NCBI GenBank assembly: GCA_902766105.1
Contig: CACXCI010000044.1
Span: forward strand, 1 to 41,373
Direction of reading: 5' to 3'
Origin: an uncultured bacterium
GTDB lineage: Bacteria; Cyanobacteriota; Vampirovibrionia; Gastranaerophilales; Gastranaerophilaceae
Length of the DNA: 41,373 bases
The position numbers and the translations under genes are program-made. Shown here piece after piece: positions 1 through 6,852 of this stretch. Below the pieces are notes generated by a model. The model had not been told where the DNA came from, did no database searches, and saw only the letters and a list, made by a program, of their open reading frames with translations. The stretch's first letter is position 1. The number at the start of each line of letters is the position of its first letter.

Positions 1-972
1 TTGGTTGAAATGGATGGTTTTGATGTAAATACAAATATCATTGTAATTGCTGCAACAAACAGACCTGATATTTTGGATAATGCTCTGTTAAGACCGGGAA
101 GATTTGACAGACAAATTTATATTAATGCCCCTGATGTAAAAGGTAGAGAAGCTATTTTAGAGGTTCATGCCAAAAATAAAAAACTTGATAAGGATGTTGA
201 TTTAAAAATTCTGGCAAAAAGAACCCCCGGATTTACGGGAGCTGATTTGCAAAACTTGTTGAATGAATCAGCTCTGCTTGCAGCACGCAATGGAGAAGAT
301 TTAATTACAATGGAAGACGTTGATAAATCAATAGATAGAGTTATTGCAGGTGTAGAAAAACGTTCTAAAGTCTTAACTGATGCAGATAAAGAGTTAACCT
401 CATACCACGAAGTCGGTCACGCTTTAATTGACAAACTATTACCTGATGCAAATGAACTTCATAAAGTTTCAATAATTCCACGCGGAATGGCACTGGGTGT
501 AACTTGGACAAGACCAAAAGATGAATCCGTTCACGTAAGCAAAGCTAAATTGCTGGCAAAAATTGCCGTATCTTTAGGCGGTCGTGCCGCAGAAGAAATT
601 GTATATGGTAAAGACAAAGTTAGTACAGGTGCATCTCAGGATTTAATCAATGTTACAGATATGGCTCGTAAAATGGTTACTGCTTGGGGTATGTCAGAAA
701 AATTAGGAACTATGGCATACGGTAAAAATCAAGAAAACGTATTTATGGGCAGGGATTTCGGACATCAAAGAGATTATTCCGAACAGGTTGCTTATGAAAT
801 TGATCAGGAAATCAAGCGTATTGTTGATGAACGTTATGAACTTGCAAAAAAATTGTTATCAGAAAATCGTGATATGCTGGAAAGAATTTCTAAGGAGCTT
901 TTGGACAAAGAAACAATTGATGAAAAAGAATTCGAAGAAATTATGAACAGAGTAAAAGCTGAACGTGTGTAA
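1..972 (+). CDS. ftsH: ATP-dependent zinc metalloprotease FtsH, C-terminal part (cut by window edge)
   Basis: Membrane-anchored AAA+ protease that degrades misfolded membrane and some soluble proteins. The 323 visible residues cover the end of the AAA domain and the whole peptidase domain. The second region of homology with both arginine fingers (RPGRFDR, residues 31-37) and the sensor segment IVIAATNRPD are clear. The zinc site is HEVGH at residues 136-140, with the third ligand probably Asp214 in ASQDL. The first codon (ttg) lies inside the AAA domain, where the family reads LLVEMDGF, so it is not the start. The N-terminal membrane segments, Walker A and Walker B lie outside the window. The ORF ends in a short charged tail, as is normal for the family. 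Function is very secure. Confidence 0.97.
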   Translation: MVEMDGFDVNTNIIVIAATNRPDILDNALLRPGRFDRQIYINAPDVKGREAILEVHAKNKKLDKDVDLKILAKRTPGFTGADLQNLLNESALLAARNGEDLITMEDVDKSIDRVIAGVEKRSKVLTDADKELTSYHEVGHALIDKLLPDANELHKVSIIPRGMALGVTWTRPKDESVHVSKAKLLAKIAVSLGGRAAEEIVYGKDKVSTGASQDLINVTDMARKMVTAWGMSEKLGTMAYGKNQENVFMGRDFGHQRDYSEQVAYEIDQEIKRIVDERYELAKKLLSENRDMLERISKELLDKETIDEKEFEEIMNRVKAERV

Positions 973-1009
973 AGGGGTAAAGGGCTAAAGAGGTAAATAT
1001 AAAAGTTCT

Positions 1010-1738
1010 ATGCTGATATCAAATACCTTATTTGCACAAATAATTAATATCAAAAACCCGAAGGAGTTGCCTTCGGATTTAAGAATTTCTCCTTATTGCG
1101 ATATTCTTGGTTTTCGGTTTTTAAAATACAATAGTGAATTTGAAACTGATAAGATTCTAAAACAAGTTCAGAATGACATTAAAAAAGATTTGCCATTTCT
1201 ATTTATTGGCACAGGCGACGATGAAACTGATAAAATATTATTGCCTGAAATAGCTAAAAATATAAAAAAATCTTCTATTGTTGCAAACATAAATGAAAAG
1301 ACGTATAAAGATATTATTCCGTCAATTATTGCAGGCGGGCATTATGCTGTTTTAAAAACTCCGATAGATATAAATTTGGCAAAAGAATTAAATATATTGT
1401 CTGTTGATATGGGTTTACCGCCAGAAAAAATAATTATGAATACCGATATAGGCGGACTCGGATATGGTTATGAATATGGTTACAGCATAATGGAAAAGGT
1501 TAAATTAGAGGCAAAAAAAGATAAATATCTTAATTTTCCCTTATTTTCAGATGCGTCTTATGAGTCATTGAAAACAAAAGAAGCAAAATCTGACGATTTT
1601 TCAAATAGTTGGGGTGAATTATCGGTCAGGACAAAAATGATTGAATTATCAGCCTGCTCAGGAGCTATTGCTGCAGGTGCTGATATTATAACTGTCAGTA
1701 ACCCCGATAATATAAAAATTTTGAAGGGTTTGGTGTAA
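1010..1738 (+). CDS. Corrinoid iron-sulfur protein small subunit (AcsD/CdhD-like), short form
   Basis: Resembles the small subunit of the corrinoid iron-sulfur protein (CFeSP), the TIM-barrel partner that carries a methyl group between methyltetrahydrofolate and acetyl-CoA synthase in the Wood-Ljungdahl pathway. Family hallmarks are the stretch SPLDIN-like TPIDINLAKELNIL, the PEKIIMNTDIGGLGYGYEYG segment, the SIMEKVKLEA helix and a C-terminal AGADIITVSNPD strand. At 242 residues it is shorter than the usual 310 or so: it begins where the TIM barrel starts and lacks the family's N-terminal region. A palindromic repeat (1153-1177) is read in frame as KILKQVQND. No good ribosome site lies at the normal distance. 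The start is therefore uncertain. The next gene starts 2 bases after the stop, so the two are surely co-transcribed. Confidence 0.82.
   Translation: MLISNTLFAQIINIKNPKELPSDLRISPYCDILGFRFLKYNSEFETDKILKQVQNDIKKDLPFLFIGTGDDETDKILLPEIAKNIKKSSIVANINEKTYKDIIPSIIAGGHYAVLKTPIDINLAKELNILSVDMGLPPEKIIMNTDIGGLGYGYEYGYSIMEKVKLEAKKDKYLNFPLFSDASYESLKTKEAKSDDFSNSWGELSVRTKMIELSACSGAIAAGADIITVSNPDNIKILKGLV
1153..1177 (+). repeat. Palindromic repeat inside the AcsD-like gene
   Basis: A 25-base element, gattctaaaacaagttcag followed by aatgac, with inverted-repeat arms (gattct / agaat). It is one of at least three near-identical copies in the window (others at 2169-2193 and 24566-24590). Here it lies in frame in coding sequence and encodes part of KILKQVQND. 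Confidence 0.7.
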
Positions 1739-1740
1739 AT

Positions 1741-2889
1741 ATGGAAATGTCAGGATTACAAATTTTCAAATATTTACCTGCGGCAAAAAAAGAGGAACAT
1801 TCAAATTGCAAAGAGTGTGGCTGCCCGACCTGTATGGCTTTTGCTCTAAAACTTGCAAAACAAAATATTGAAATAAAGGAATGTCCGTACATAAAAGATG
1901 AATTGAAGGAATTATACTCTCATAGTGTAAAACATGCACAAGAAACAGTTTTGATAGGTGATTTGAAAATTGGCGGAGAAAATGTCCTCTATCGTCACGA
2001 AAAGACTTTTATAAACAGAACGGTCTTGGCTGTGGCTCTTGATTGCAGCAGTCATAATTTTGAATCAGAACTTAAAAAGATTTCTGAGTTTGAGATTAAA
2101 GGTGTGAAGGAAAACCTAAAAGTCGATTTGATTATCTTGAAAAATTTGAAAGATATAAATGATACAAAGATTCTGAACCGAGTTCAGAATGACAAATCTG
2201 TTAGTATAATAACATTGGAAGAATTTAATAAACTTGAAATTGATATCATAATTGATGAAAACTTTAAGGTAACAAAAGATTATCTGATTACCTCAAGAAC
2301 AAAGGCAATAATAGAAAAAGATGAAACGTATTCAAAGCCTGTTTGTGTTTTGATGAAAAAAGGTAACATCTATGAAACCTGCGCAAAGGCAAGCTATTAT
2401 ATATGCAAATACGCAAATATGTTAGTTTTTGAGGATTTTGATGAAGCTATGTTTTCGACAATTTTACGTTTGCGAGAAAACATCTATACAGACCCTCAAA
2501 AGCCATTGCAAGTTGAATCAGGTTTGTATGAATTTAATTCACCCGACAAAAATTCAATAGTATTTTTGACAACAAATTTCGCACTGACATATTTTGCTGT
2601 TGCAAACGAGCTTGACGGGGCAAATGTTCCATCATATCTTGTTGTAATTCCTGCAGACGGAATGAGTGTTTTAACAGCGTGGTCTGCTGAAAAATTTACA
2701 GCAGATATTGTTTCAAGGACTCTCAACCGTTTAGATATCAGAGATAAAATTTCTACAAGAAAAATAATTATCCCTGGACTTTTGGCGCACATGATAGATG
2801 AGTTAAAAGATGAAATTCCGGATTTCGATTTTGTTGTAGGAACAAATGAAGCCTCTGATATAAAAGAATTTATAAAAACAAAATGTTGA
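1741..2889 (+). CDS. Corrinoid iron-sulfur protein large subunit (AcsC/CdhE-like)
   Basis: Homologue of the CFeSP large subunit, which binds the corrinoid and a [4Fe-4S] cluster used for reductive activation. The N-terminal cluster motif is intact: Cys23, Cys26, Cys31 and Cys48 (C-x2-C-x4-C-x16-C), followed by the TIM-barrel region. The C-terminal corrinoid-binding domain is also recognisable: VFLTTNFALTYF, then VPSYLVVIPADGMSVLTAW, RKIIIPG and VGTNEASDI, all typical AcsC features. Length is 382 residues against about 445 in acetogens; the middle barrel is the compressed part. A palindromic repeat at 2169-2193 is read in frame as KILNRVQND. No acetyl-CoA synthase, CO dehydrogenase or AcsE methyltransferase gene is in the window, so the methyl acceptor is unknown. 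The assignment to the family is firm, the physiological role is not. Confidence 0.88.
   Translation: MEMSGLQIFKYLPAAKKEEHSNCKECGCPTCMAFALKLAKQNIEIKECPYIKDELKELYSHSVKHAQETVLIGDLKIGGENVLYRHEKTFINRTVLAVALDCSSHNFESELKKISEFEIKGVKENLKVDLIILKNLKDINDTKILNRVQNDKSVSIITLEEFNKLEIDIIIDENFKVTKDYLITSRTKAIIEKDETYSKPVCVLMKKGNIYETCAKASYYICKYANMLVFEDFDEAMFSTILRLRENIYTDPQKPLQVESGLYEFNSPDKNSIVFLTTNFALTYFAVANELDGANVPSYLVVIPADGMSVLTAWSAEKFTADIVSRTLNRLDIRDKISTRKIIIPGLLAHMIDELKDEIPDFDFVVGTNEASDIKEFIKTKC
2169..2193 (+). repeat. Palindromic repeat inside the AcsC-like gene
   Basis: Copy of the 25-base palindromic element. It differs from the intergenic copy at 24566-24590 at a single position (gattctgaaccg versus gattctgaacca). 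It is read in the same frame as the copy at 1153-1177 and encodes part of KILNRVQND. Confidence 0.75.
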
Positions 2890-2904
2890 GATAATATATA
2901 TTAG

Positions 2905-3090
2905 CAATGCCGACATTTGCCTGAAAGACAATGCGATTCTTCGGCTAAAGCCTCAAAATGGCGGAATTGTTATCTTGAGCGAAGCGAAAGATCTCATAAA
3001 TATGGCCTAGACCTCTCCGTATGGGAGAGGATAGAAAATCAAGTTGAGTTTACGAAACTTAGATTTTTAGGAGAGGGTGTTGTCCCGTTA
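2905..3090. repeat. Cluster of dispersed intergenic repeats
   Basis: The gap between the convergent CFeSP and GH13 genes is made of repeat pieces. One unit contains gattcttcggctaaagcctc (2936-2955). Next is a hairpin unit with atctt gagcgaagcg aaagat arms (2970-2993). The third unit, 3011-3080, has a cctctcc/ggagagg hairpin, a middle section with aagttgag and cgaaactt, and a closing ggagaggg. The last unit matches 41178-41245 in order and spacing of its boxes. A 62-residue reading frame runs through the cluster but is composed of repeat sequence only. Confidence 0.7.
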
Positions 3091-3105
3091 GGGAAAATAA
3101 TATAA

Positions 3106-4653
3106 CTATTCATTTATGATAAACACGACAGTTTCGCCGGGGTTCATATTTATAATAGCTTTACCATTTTTAACCTCAGGCATTGAACTGATTTTTATAG
3201 GTAATAATTTTTGTTTTTTTGTGTTGAATTTGGGAATTTTAACCGTTACTTTTTGATTATTTTCGAAATCTAAATTTCCGATAGTAATTACTCTTTTCTT
3301 TTGATTTGCGAACATATAGGCAAAAACTTTTTGATTATTAGTTTTTAGAGGGGTAAATATCCCTTCATTTAATACAGGCAAAATACTATTTTTGATGTTG
3401 TTGCCGAGGATAAAATTATTTTTGATTTCGTTATTTTTTCCGCCCGGTTTTCTTGATAAATTGAAGATGTCAATTTGTCCGTTGTGGGTAAAATAGATAT
3501 CATCATCAGTATTTGAGCGTTGTGCTAATCGGTTTCCTTTTGGGTAATAGTAGTCATCTCCTGTCTGAAACCCGTCAACATAGTATGAATTTAGCGGCAG
3601 TGTAGAATTTAGCCAAATAATCATTTCGCTTAAAGCTTGTCCTTTGAGTAGTATCGGACTAACCTCATCATGTGTTGTAAAAGCTCCTATTGTGCTTTTT
3701 TTATCTTTGAATTTTTTTGTTTCACCAAATGTAAAAGCTAATTGTCTGTATAAATCTTTTGAACTGCTCCAGTTTTTTAAATTAAAATAAGAACCGTAAT
3801 AACCGTCAAATCCGGCATCTAATAATTTGTCATAAGATGTGAACGGTGCCTGCGGAGAAATTGCATCATGCCAACTTTCTGAAGATTCTGCAAGCCATAA
3901 AAATTCAGGATCCTTATCTCTTGAATATTTTATCAATTCCTTCCAAAACAATGCCGTTTTTGAGTGTGCAACATCAGCCCTTATCCCATCAGCACCCAGT
4001 CTTAATGCCATCTTTACAAAATCTTTGTACAGGCTGTATACGTTAGTATCAATTTTATCCTCTGTTCCGACAGATAGTAGTCTGACATCAGTCCAATCAG
4101 AAGGTACTACAGGTTCCCCATTTGTTGCGTTTACAAATAAATCCGGTCTTTGCAGATACAAATCATAAGAAGCACAAGTCGGAACATCTAAAATTACATG
4201 AATATTTCGTTTGTGAGCCTCCTGTATAAATAATTTTGCCTGTTCTTCTATTGTTAATTCGGATGTTTTGTCGTATAAATCAGGGTTTATGGTTTCAAAA
4301 GATGAAATGGAATAAAGACTTCCTGCCGTTCCCAAAGCTTTCAATTTCCCGGTAGGTGTTACAGGTAGTATATGCAAAGTGTTTATTCCAAGATTTTTTA
4401 GTTCATCCAGTCTTTCTATGGCATTTAAAAATGTTCCTCTTTCTTCTCCAAGTTCTTCCTGAATAAATCCATCTCCGTTTTTGTCATTAGAATTAAATGA
4501 GCGAATATTTATTTCCATTATTATCGCTTCATTATTTAAAAATTTTGTTCTTAAATCATTATGCCATTGTGCTGTTTCCACACAATAAGAAACCTGACAC
4601 GAACAGCACAAAATAATTGTTAAAAATATTAGTTTTTTTATAAATTTCTGCAT
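3106..4653 (-). CDS. Secreted alpha-amylase family (GH13) glycoside hydrolase
   Basis: Glycoside hydrolase of family 13 acting on alpha-glucans, exported to the periplasm or cell surface. The N-terminus (residues 1-24) is a signal peptide with a lysine-rich start and a long hydrophobic run; several cysteines sit at its end, but no clean lipobox. The catalytic barrel shows the nucleophile Asp227 in GIRADVAH, the acid/base Glu256 in WLAESSES and the transition-state His328-Asp329 in FTTHDEVSP. Conserved region I is degenerate (ILDVPTCAS). A calcium-loop-like DKNGDG (57-62) lies near the front. The C-terminal 100 or so residues look like the usual beta-sandwich domain. It starts 11 bases after the LysM gene, so the two are probably one operon. 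Exact substrate cannot be read from sequence. Confidence 0.9.
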   Translation of the reverse strand: MQKFIKKLIFLTIILCCSCQVSYCVETAQWHNDLRTKFLNNEAIIMEINIRSFNSNDKNGDGFIQEELGEERGTFLNAIERLDELKNLGINTLHILPVTPTGKLKALGTAGSLYSISSFETINPDLYDKTSELTIEEQAKLFIQEAHKRNIHVILDVPTCASYDLYLQRPDLFVNATNGEPVVPSDWTDVRLLSVGTEDKIDTNVYSLYKDFVKMALRLGADGIRADVAHSKTALFWKELIKYSRDKDPEFLWLAESSESWHDAISPQAPFTSYDKLLDAGFDGYYGSYFNLKNWSSSKDLYRQLAFTFGETKKFKDKKSTIGAFTTHDEVSPILLKGQALSEMIIWLNSTLPLNSYYVDGFQTGDDYYYPKGNRLAQRSNTDDDIYFTHNGQIDIFNLSRKPGGKNNEIKNNFILGNNIKNSILPVLNEGIFTPLKTNNQKVFAYMFANQKKRVITIGNLDFENNQKVTVKIPKFNTKKQKLLPIKISSMPEVKNGKAIINMNPGETVVFIINE

Positions 4654-4664
4654 GCTATAAATAA

Positions 4665-5327
4665 CTATTGTTCTATAGGAATTAACAATTCCTGATCTAT
4701 ATTAATCCTGTCTAATGTTTTTAAGTTGTTTACTTTAATAATTGCATCAGCTCTTTCAGGAGTATATGCACCGTAAAAATGCTTGATTATGCTTTCTCCT
4801 GTATCACCGTTTTTAACAATATATTTTTTAGTTTTAACAGGTTTAGTAACAGCAGTTTTTTCTTGTTGTGATTTTTCATTTGCAGGTTGTTGTTCGTTTG
4901 CTGAAGGTGTTTCCTGTTGTTCCTCGTGTACTGTTGTATTATTTTCTTCACTAACCTGTTGAGGTTCTTGATTTATTGTTTCATCAACAGTTGTTGCGAT
5001 TTCTGTGTCGACAGGTTTTGGTGAAATTGTCTTGTTGGTGTATGAATTTATTCCAAATACCACAAGTAATGTTGTTACAACACCAATAATGAAACCTGTT
5101 AGAATATATGCACTCGGAGAGTTAGTATTAAATTGAGTTGCTTTAAAATTTTGCCACAATAAATCAATTTCCTGAGCTTTATTAAATTCATCTTTAGGTG
5201 TTTCAACTTCATCAGGTCTTAAATATTCACCTATACCGTTGTTATTTTCATTTTCTTTTGCCAATGTTTCAATAACCTCCATATTTTCTTTAGATAAAGT
5301 TGATCTTTTCAGTGTTGAACTTTTCAT
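4665..5327 (-). CDS. Single-pass membrane protein with C-terminal LysM domain
   Basis: Peptidoglycan-associated protein with a cytoplasmic N-terminus of about 70 charged residues, one transmembrane helix (AYILTGFIIGVVTTLLVV), a Glu/Gln/Thr/Pro-rich periplasmic linker and a C-terminal LysM domain that begins KKYIVKNGDTGESI and ends QELLIPIE. LysM binds N-acetylglucosamine-containing glycan. I chose the ATG at 5327 (MKSSTLK), which has gggga at a good distance. The longer frame to 5423 would begin inside the HU terminator and is not credible; an ATG at 5339 is the alternative. The gene lies directly upstream of the GH13 gene in the same orientation. Confidence 0.85.
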   Translation of the reverse strand: MKSSTLKRSTLSKENMEVIETLAKENENNNGIGEYLRPDEVETPKDEFNKAQEIDLLWQNFKATQFNTNSPSAYILTGFIIGVVTTLLVVFGINSYTNKTISPKPVDTEIATTVDETINQEPQQVSEENNTTVHEEQQETPSANEQQPANEKSQQEKTAVTKPVKTKKYIVKNGDTGESIIKHFYGAYTPERADAIIKVNNLKTLDRINIDQELLIPIEQ

Positions 5328-5406
5328 AGATTTCCCCATTTCTTCTCTGTATACCAATATGCTACCACGAAGATTCTTACTATTCAAGAAAATGTAACAA
5401 AACGGT

Positions 5407-5443
5407 ATAAAAAGAGACTTCAACCAATTGGTTGAAGCCTCTT
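5407..5443 (-). terminator. Terminator of the HU gene
   Basis: On the minus strand a long hairpin with arms of about 14 bases (aagaggcttcaacc / ggttgaagtctctt) is followed by a run of T. It lies just past the HU stop codon and upstream of the LysM gene, so it separates the two transcripts. Confidence 0.9.
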
Positions 5444-5467
5444 AAACTTATAGCTTAAGCAAAAGAA

Positions 5468-5740
5468 TTACTTAACAAGTTCTTTGAATTTTTTACCTGC
5501 AGAAAATGCCGGAACTGTTTTAGCAGCGATTTTCAAAGCAGCACCTGTTTGAGGGTTTCTACCTGTTCTAGCAGCTCTTTTTCTAGCTTCAAATGTACCG
5601 AAACCAACTAAAGTAACTTTTTTACCTTTAGAAACTGTTTTTTGGATTGTTTCTAATGTAGCAGCTAAAATGTCAGCTGTTGCTTTTTGTGAAACTTTTG
5701 CTTTTTTTGATACTTCTTTTACTAATTCTTCTTTGTTCAT
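5468..5740 (-). CDS. hup: HU-family DNA-binding protein
   Basis: Small histone-like nucleoid protein that bends and compacts DNA as a dimer. The 90 residues give the complete fold: the helical dimerisation part (MNKEELVKEVSKKAKVSQK), the hallmark VGFGTFEARKRAARTGRNPQ and the DNA-binding beta-arm with the usual arginines and proline, then VPAFSAGKKFKELV. The start at 5740 is fixed by a near-perfect ribosome site (aaggaggt) 5 bases upstream; the frame that extends to 5779 adds non-family residues. It is a single-gene unit with a strong promoter (5809-5837) and its own terminator (5407-5443), as expected for an abundant protein. Confidence 0.97.
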   Translation of the reverse strand: MNKEELVKEVSKKAKVSQKATADILAATLETIQKTVSKGKKVTLVGFGTFEARKRAARTGRNPQTGAALKIAAKTVPAFSAGKKFKELVK

Positions 5741-5808
5741 TTCGAACCTCCTTCTTAATAATCTACGGACACTAACCATATTCCGCAGTTTGTGTAATCG
5801 ACAAATTC

Positions 5809-5837
5809 GTTATACCACTAACTTTTAAACCTGTCAA
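5809..5837 (-). promoter_or_regulatory. Sigma-70 type promoter of the HU gene
   Basis: On the minus strand TTGACA (5832-5837) and TATAAC (5809-5814) are separated by exactly 17 bases. It is the best consensus promoter in the window and stands about 70 bases upstream of the HU start codon. Confidence 0.85.
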
Positions 5838-5923
5838 GGGTTTTAGAGATTATAAAAAATTTTTTTCTTAATATAGTGTATATACAACAGGATATCAGGC
5901 TTTAATTCCTCTGTTATCAAGGG

Positions 5924-6796
5924 TTATGACTCTGTGCTTAATTTAGCAAATTTTACGTTTTGATAAAAATATTGCAAAATTTGGTAGGCATTGTAACCTT
6001 GTTTTGCTAAGTTATTAGCCCCGTGTTGCGACATGCCGACTCCATGCCCTTTTTTTGCGACATTATCATCAAATGACGGTACCGATTGAAGATAAGGTGT
6101 ATACCCCCCCCAAACTGATGTTGAAGTTGAGGTCATGCCACCTGCTGATGCGCTATAATATGCTGAAATTATTTTCATATCATAAGTTAATACAAGACCG
6201 TGCGTTTCAACTACGGCTTTGTTTGTGATGTTTGTTTCGGCAGAAGCTCCGCCGTATGCCTGATCTTCTGTATTATCTTTCAAGTCATAGCCGTATTTAG
6301 ACTGTTTGCCTAGGTTTGCAAGTGCAAAGCTTCTTGCAGCAATAGCTTGAGCTTTTAAGGCTTCAAATTCCCAACTTGGGGGCATTTCTGAGGGGACAAC
6401 TCCTTTAATGTAATCTTCAAGTTCAATATCGTTAATCACAGTCAGTTTCCCGCCAATATTTTTAATTAACAGCTTGCCATGATACCATTTGCCTTTTGTA
6501 CTTACATACCCTTCTTTATCCGGTCTTAAAACTATTGCGCTTGTGCCAAGTCCGTAAAAATGTCCGTCTTTTCTTATTGCAATTTCATTTTTATATGGAA
6601 CAAGCACGTAACCTTTCATAGCATCTGCGATACAGACAGTTTTATTAGTGTTAACATCTATCATTCTGCCTGCAACGTTTGTTCCTATCCCAGCCTGATC
6701 AACTTGGGTTAGCAAACCAATTTTTATTGCATAACTCGGATTTGATATTATAAAATTTATAATCAATATTGTAAGTGTAATTAAAATCTTTTTCAT
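5924..6796 (-). CDS. SpoIID/LytB domain protein (peptidoglycan lytic enzyme)
   Basis: Exported protein of the SpoIID/LytB family; the Bacillus founder is a lytic transglycosylase that trims denuded glycan. Residues 1-23 form a signal peptide ending NPSYA. The core has ELEDYIKGVVPSEMPPSW, with the family's essential glutamate at position 137, then ALKAQAIAARSFAL, the AYYSASAGGMT segment and the GHGVGMSQHGA motif close to the C-terminus. At 290 residues it is a minimal form with no cell-wall-binding repeats. It lies 56 bases downstream of the Slt-type transglycosylase gene in the same direction, which suggests joint peptidoglycan remodelling. There is no sporulation context here. Confidence 0.92.
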   Translation of the reverse strand: MKKILITLTILIINFIISNPSYAIKIGLLTQVDQAGIGTNVAGRMIDVNTNKTVCIADAMKGYVLVPYKNEIAIRKDGHFYGLGTSAIVLRPDKEGYVSTKGKWYHGKLLIKNIGGKLTVINDIELEDYIKGVVPSEMPPSWEFEALKAQAIAARSFALANLGKQSKYGYDLKDNTEDQAYGGASAETNITNKAVVETHGLVLTYDMKIISAYYSASAGGMTSTSTSVWGGYTPYLQSVPSFDDNVAKKGHGVGMSQHGANNLAKQGYNAYQILQYFYQNVKFAKLSTES

Positions 6797-6852
6797 AATT
6801 TCTTATTTTATCATTTTATTTTTATTTGTAATAACCCAAATGATTGATTTTA

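Noticed and set aside
2917-3105. 62-codon plus-strand reading frame
   Set aside because: It consists of dispersed repeat units, has no ribosome site and lies between convergent genes.
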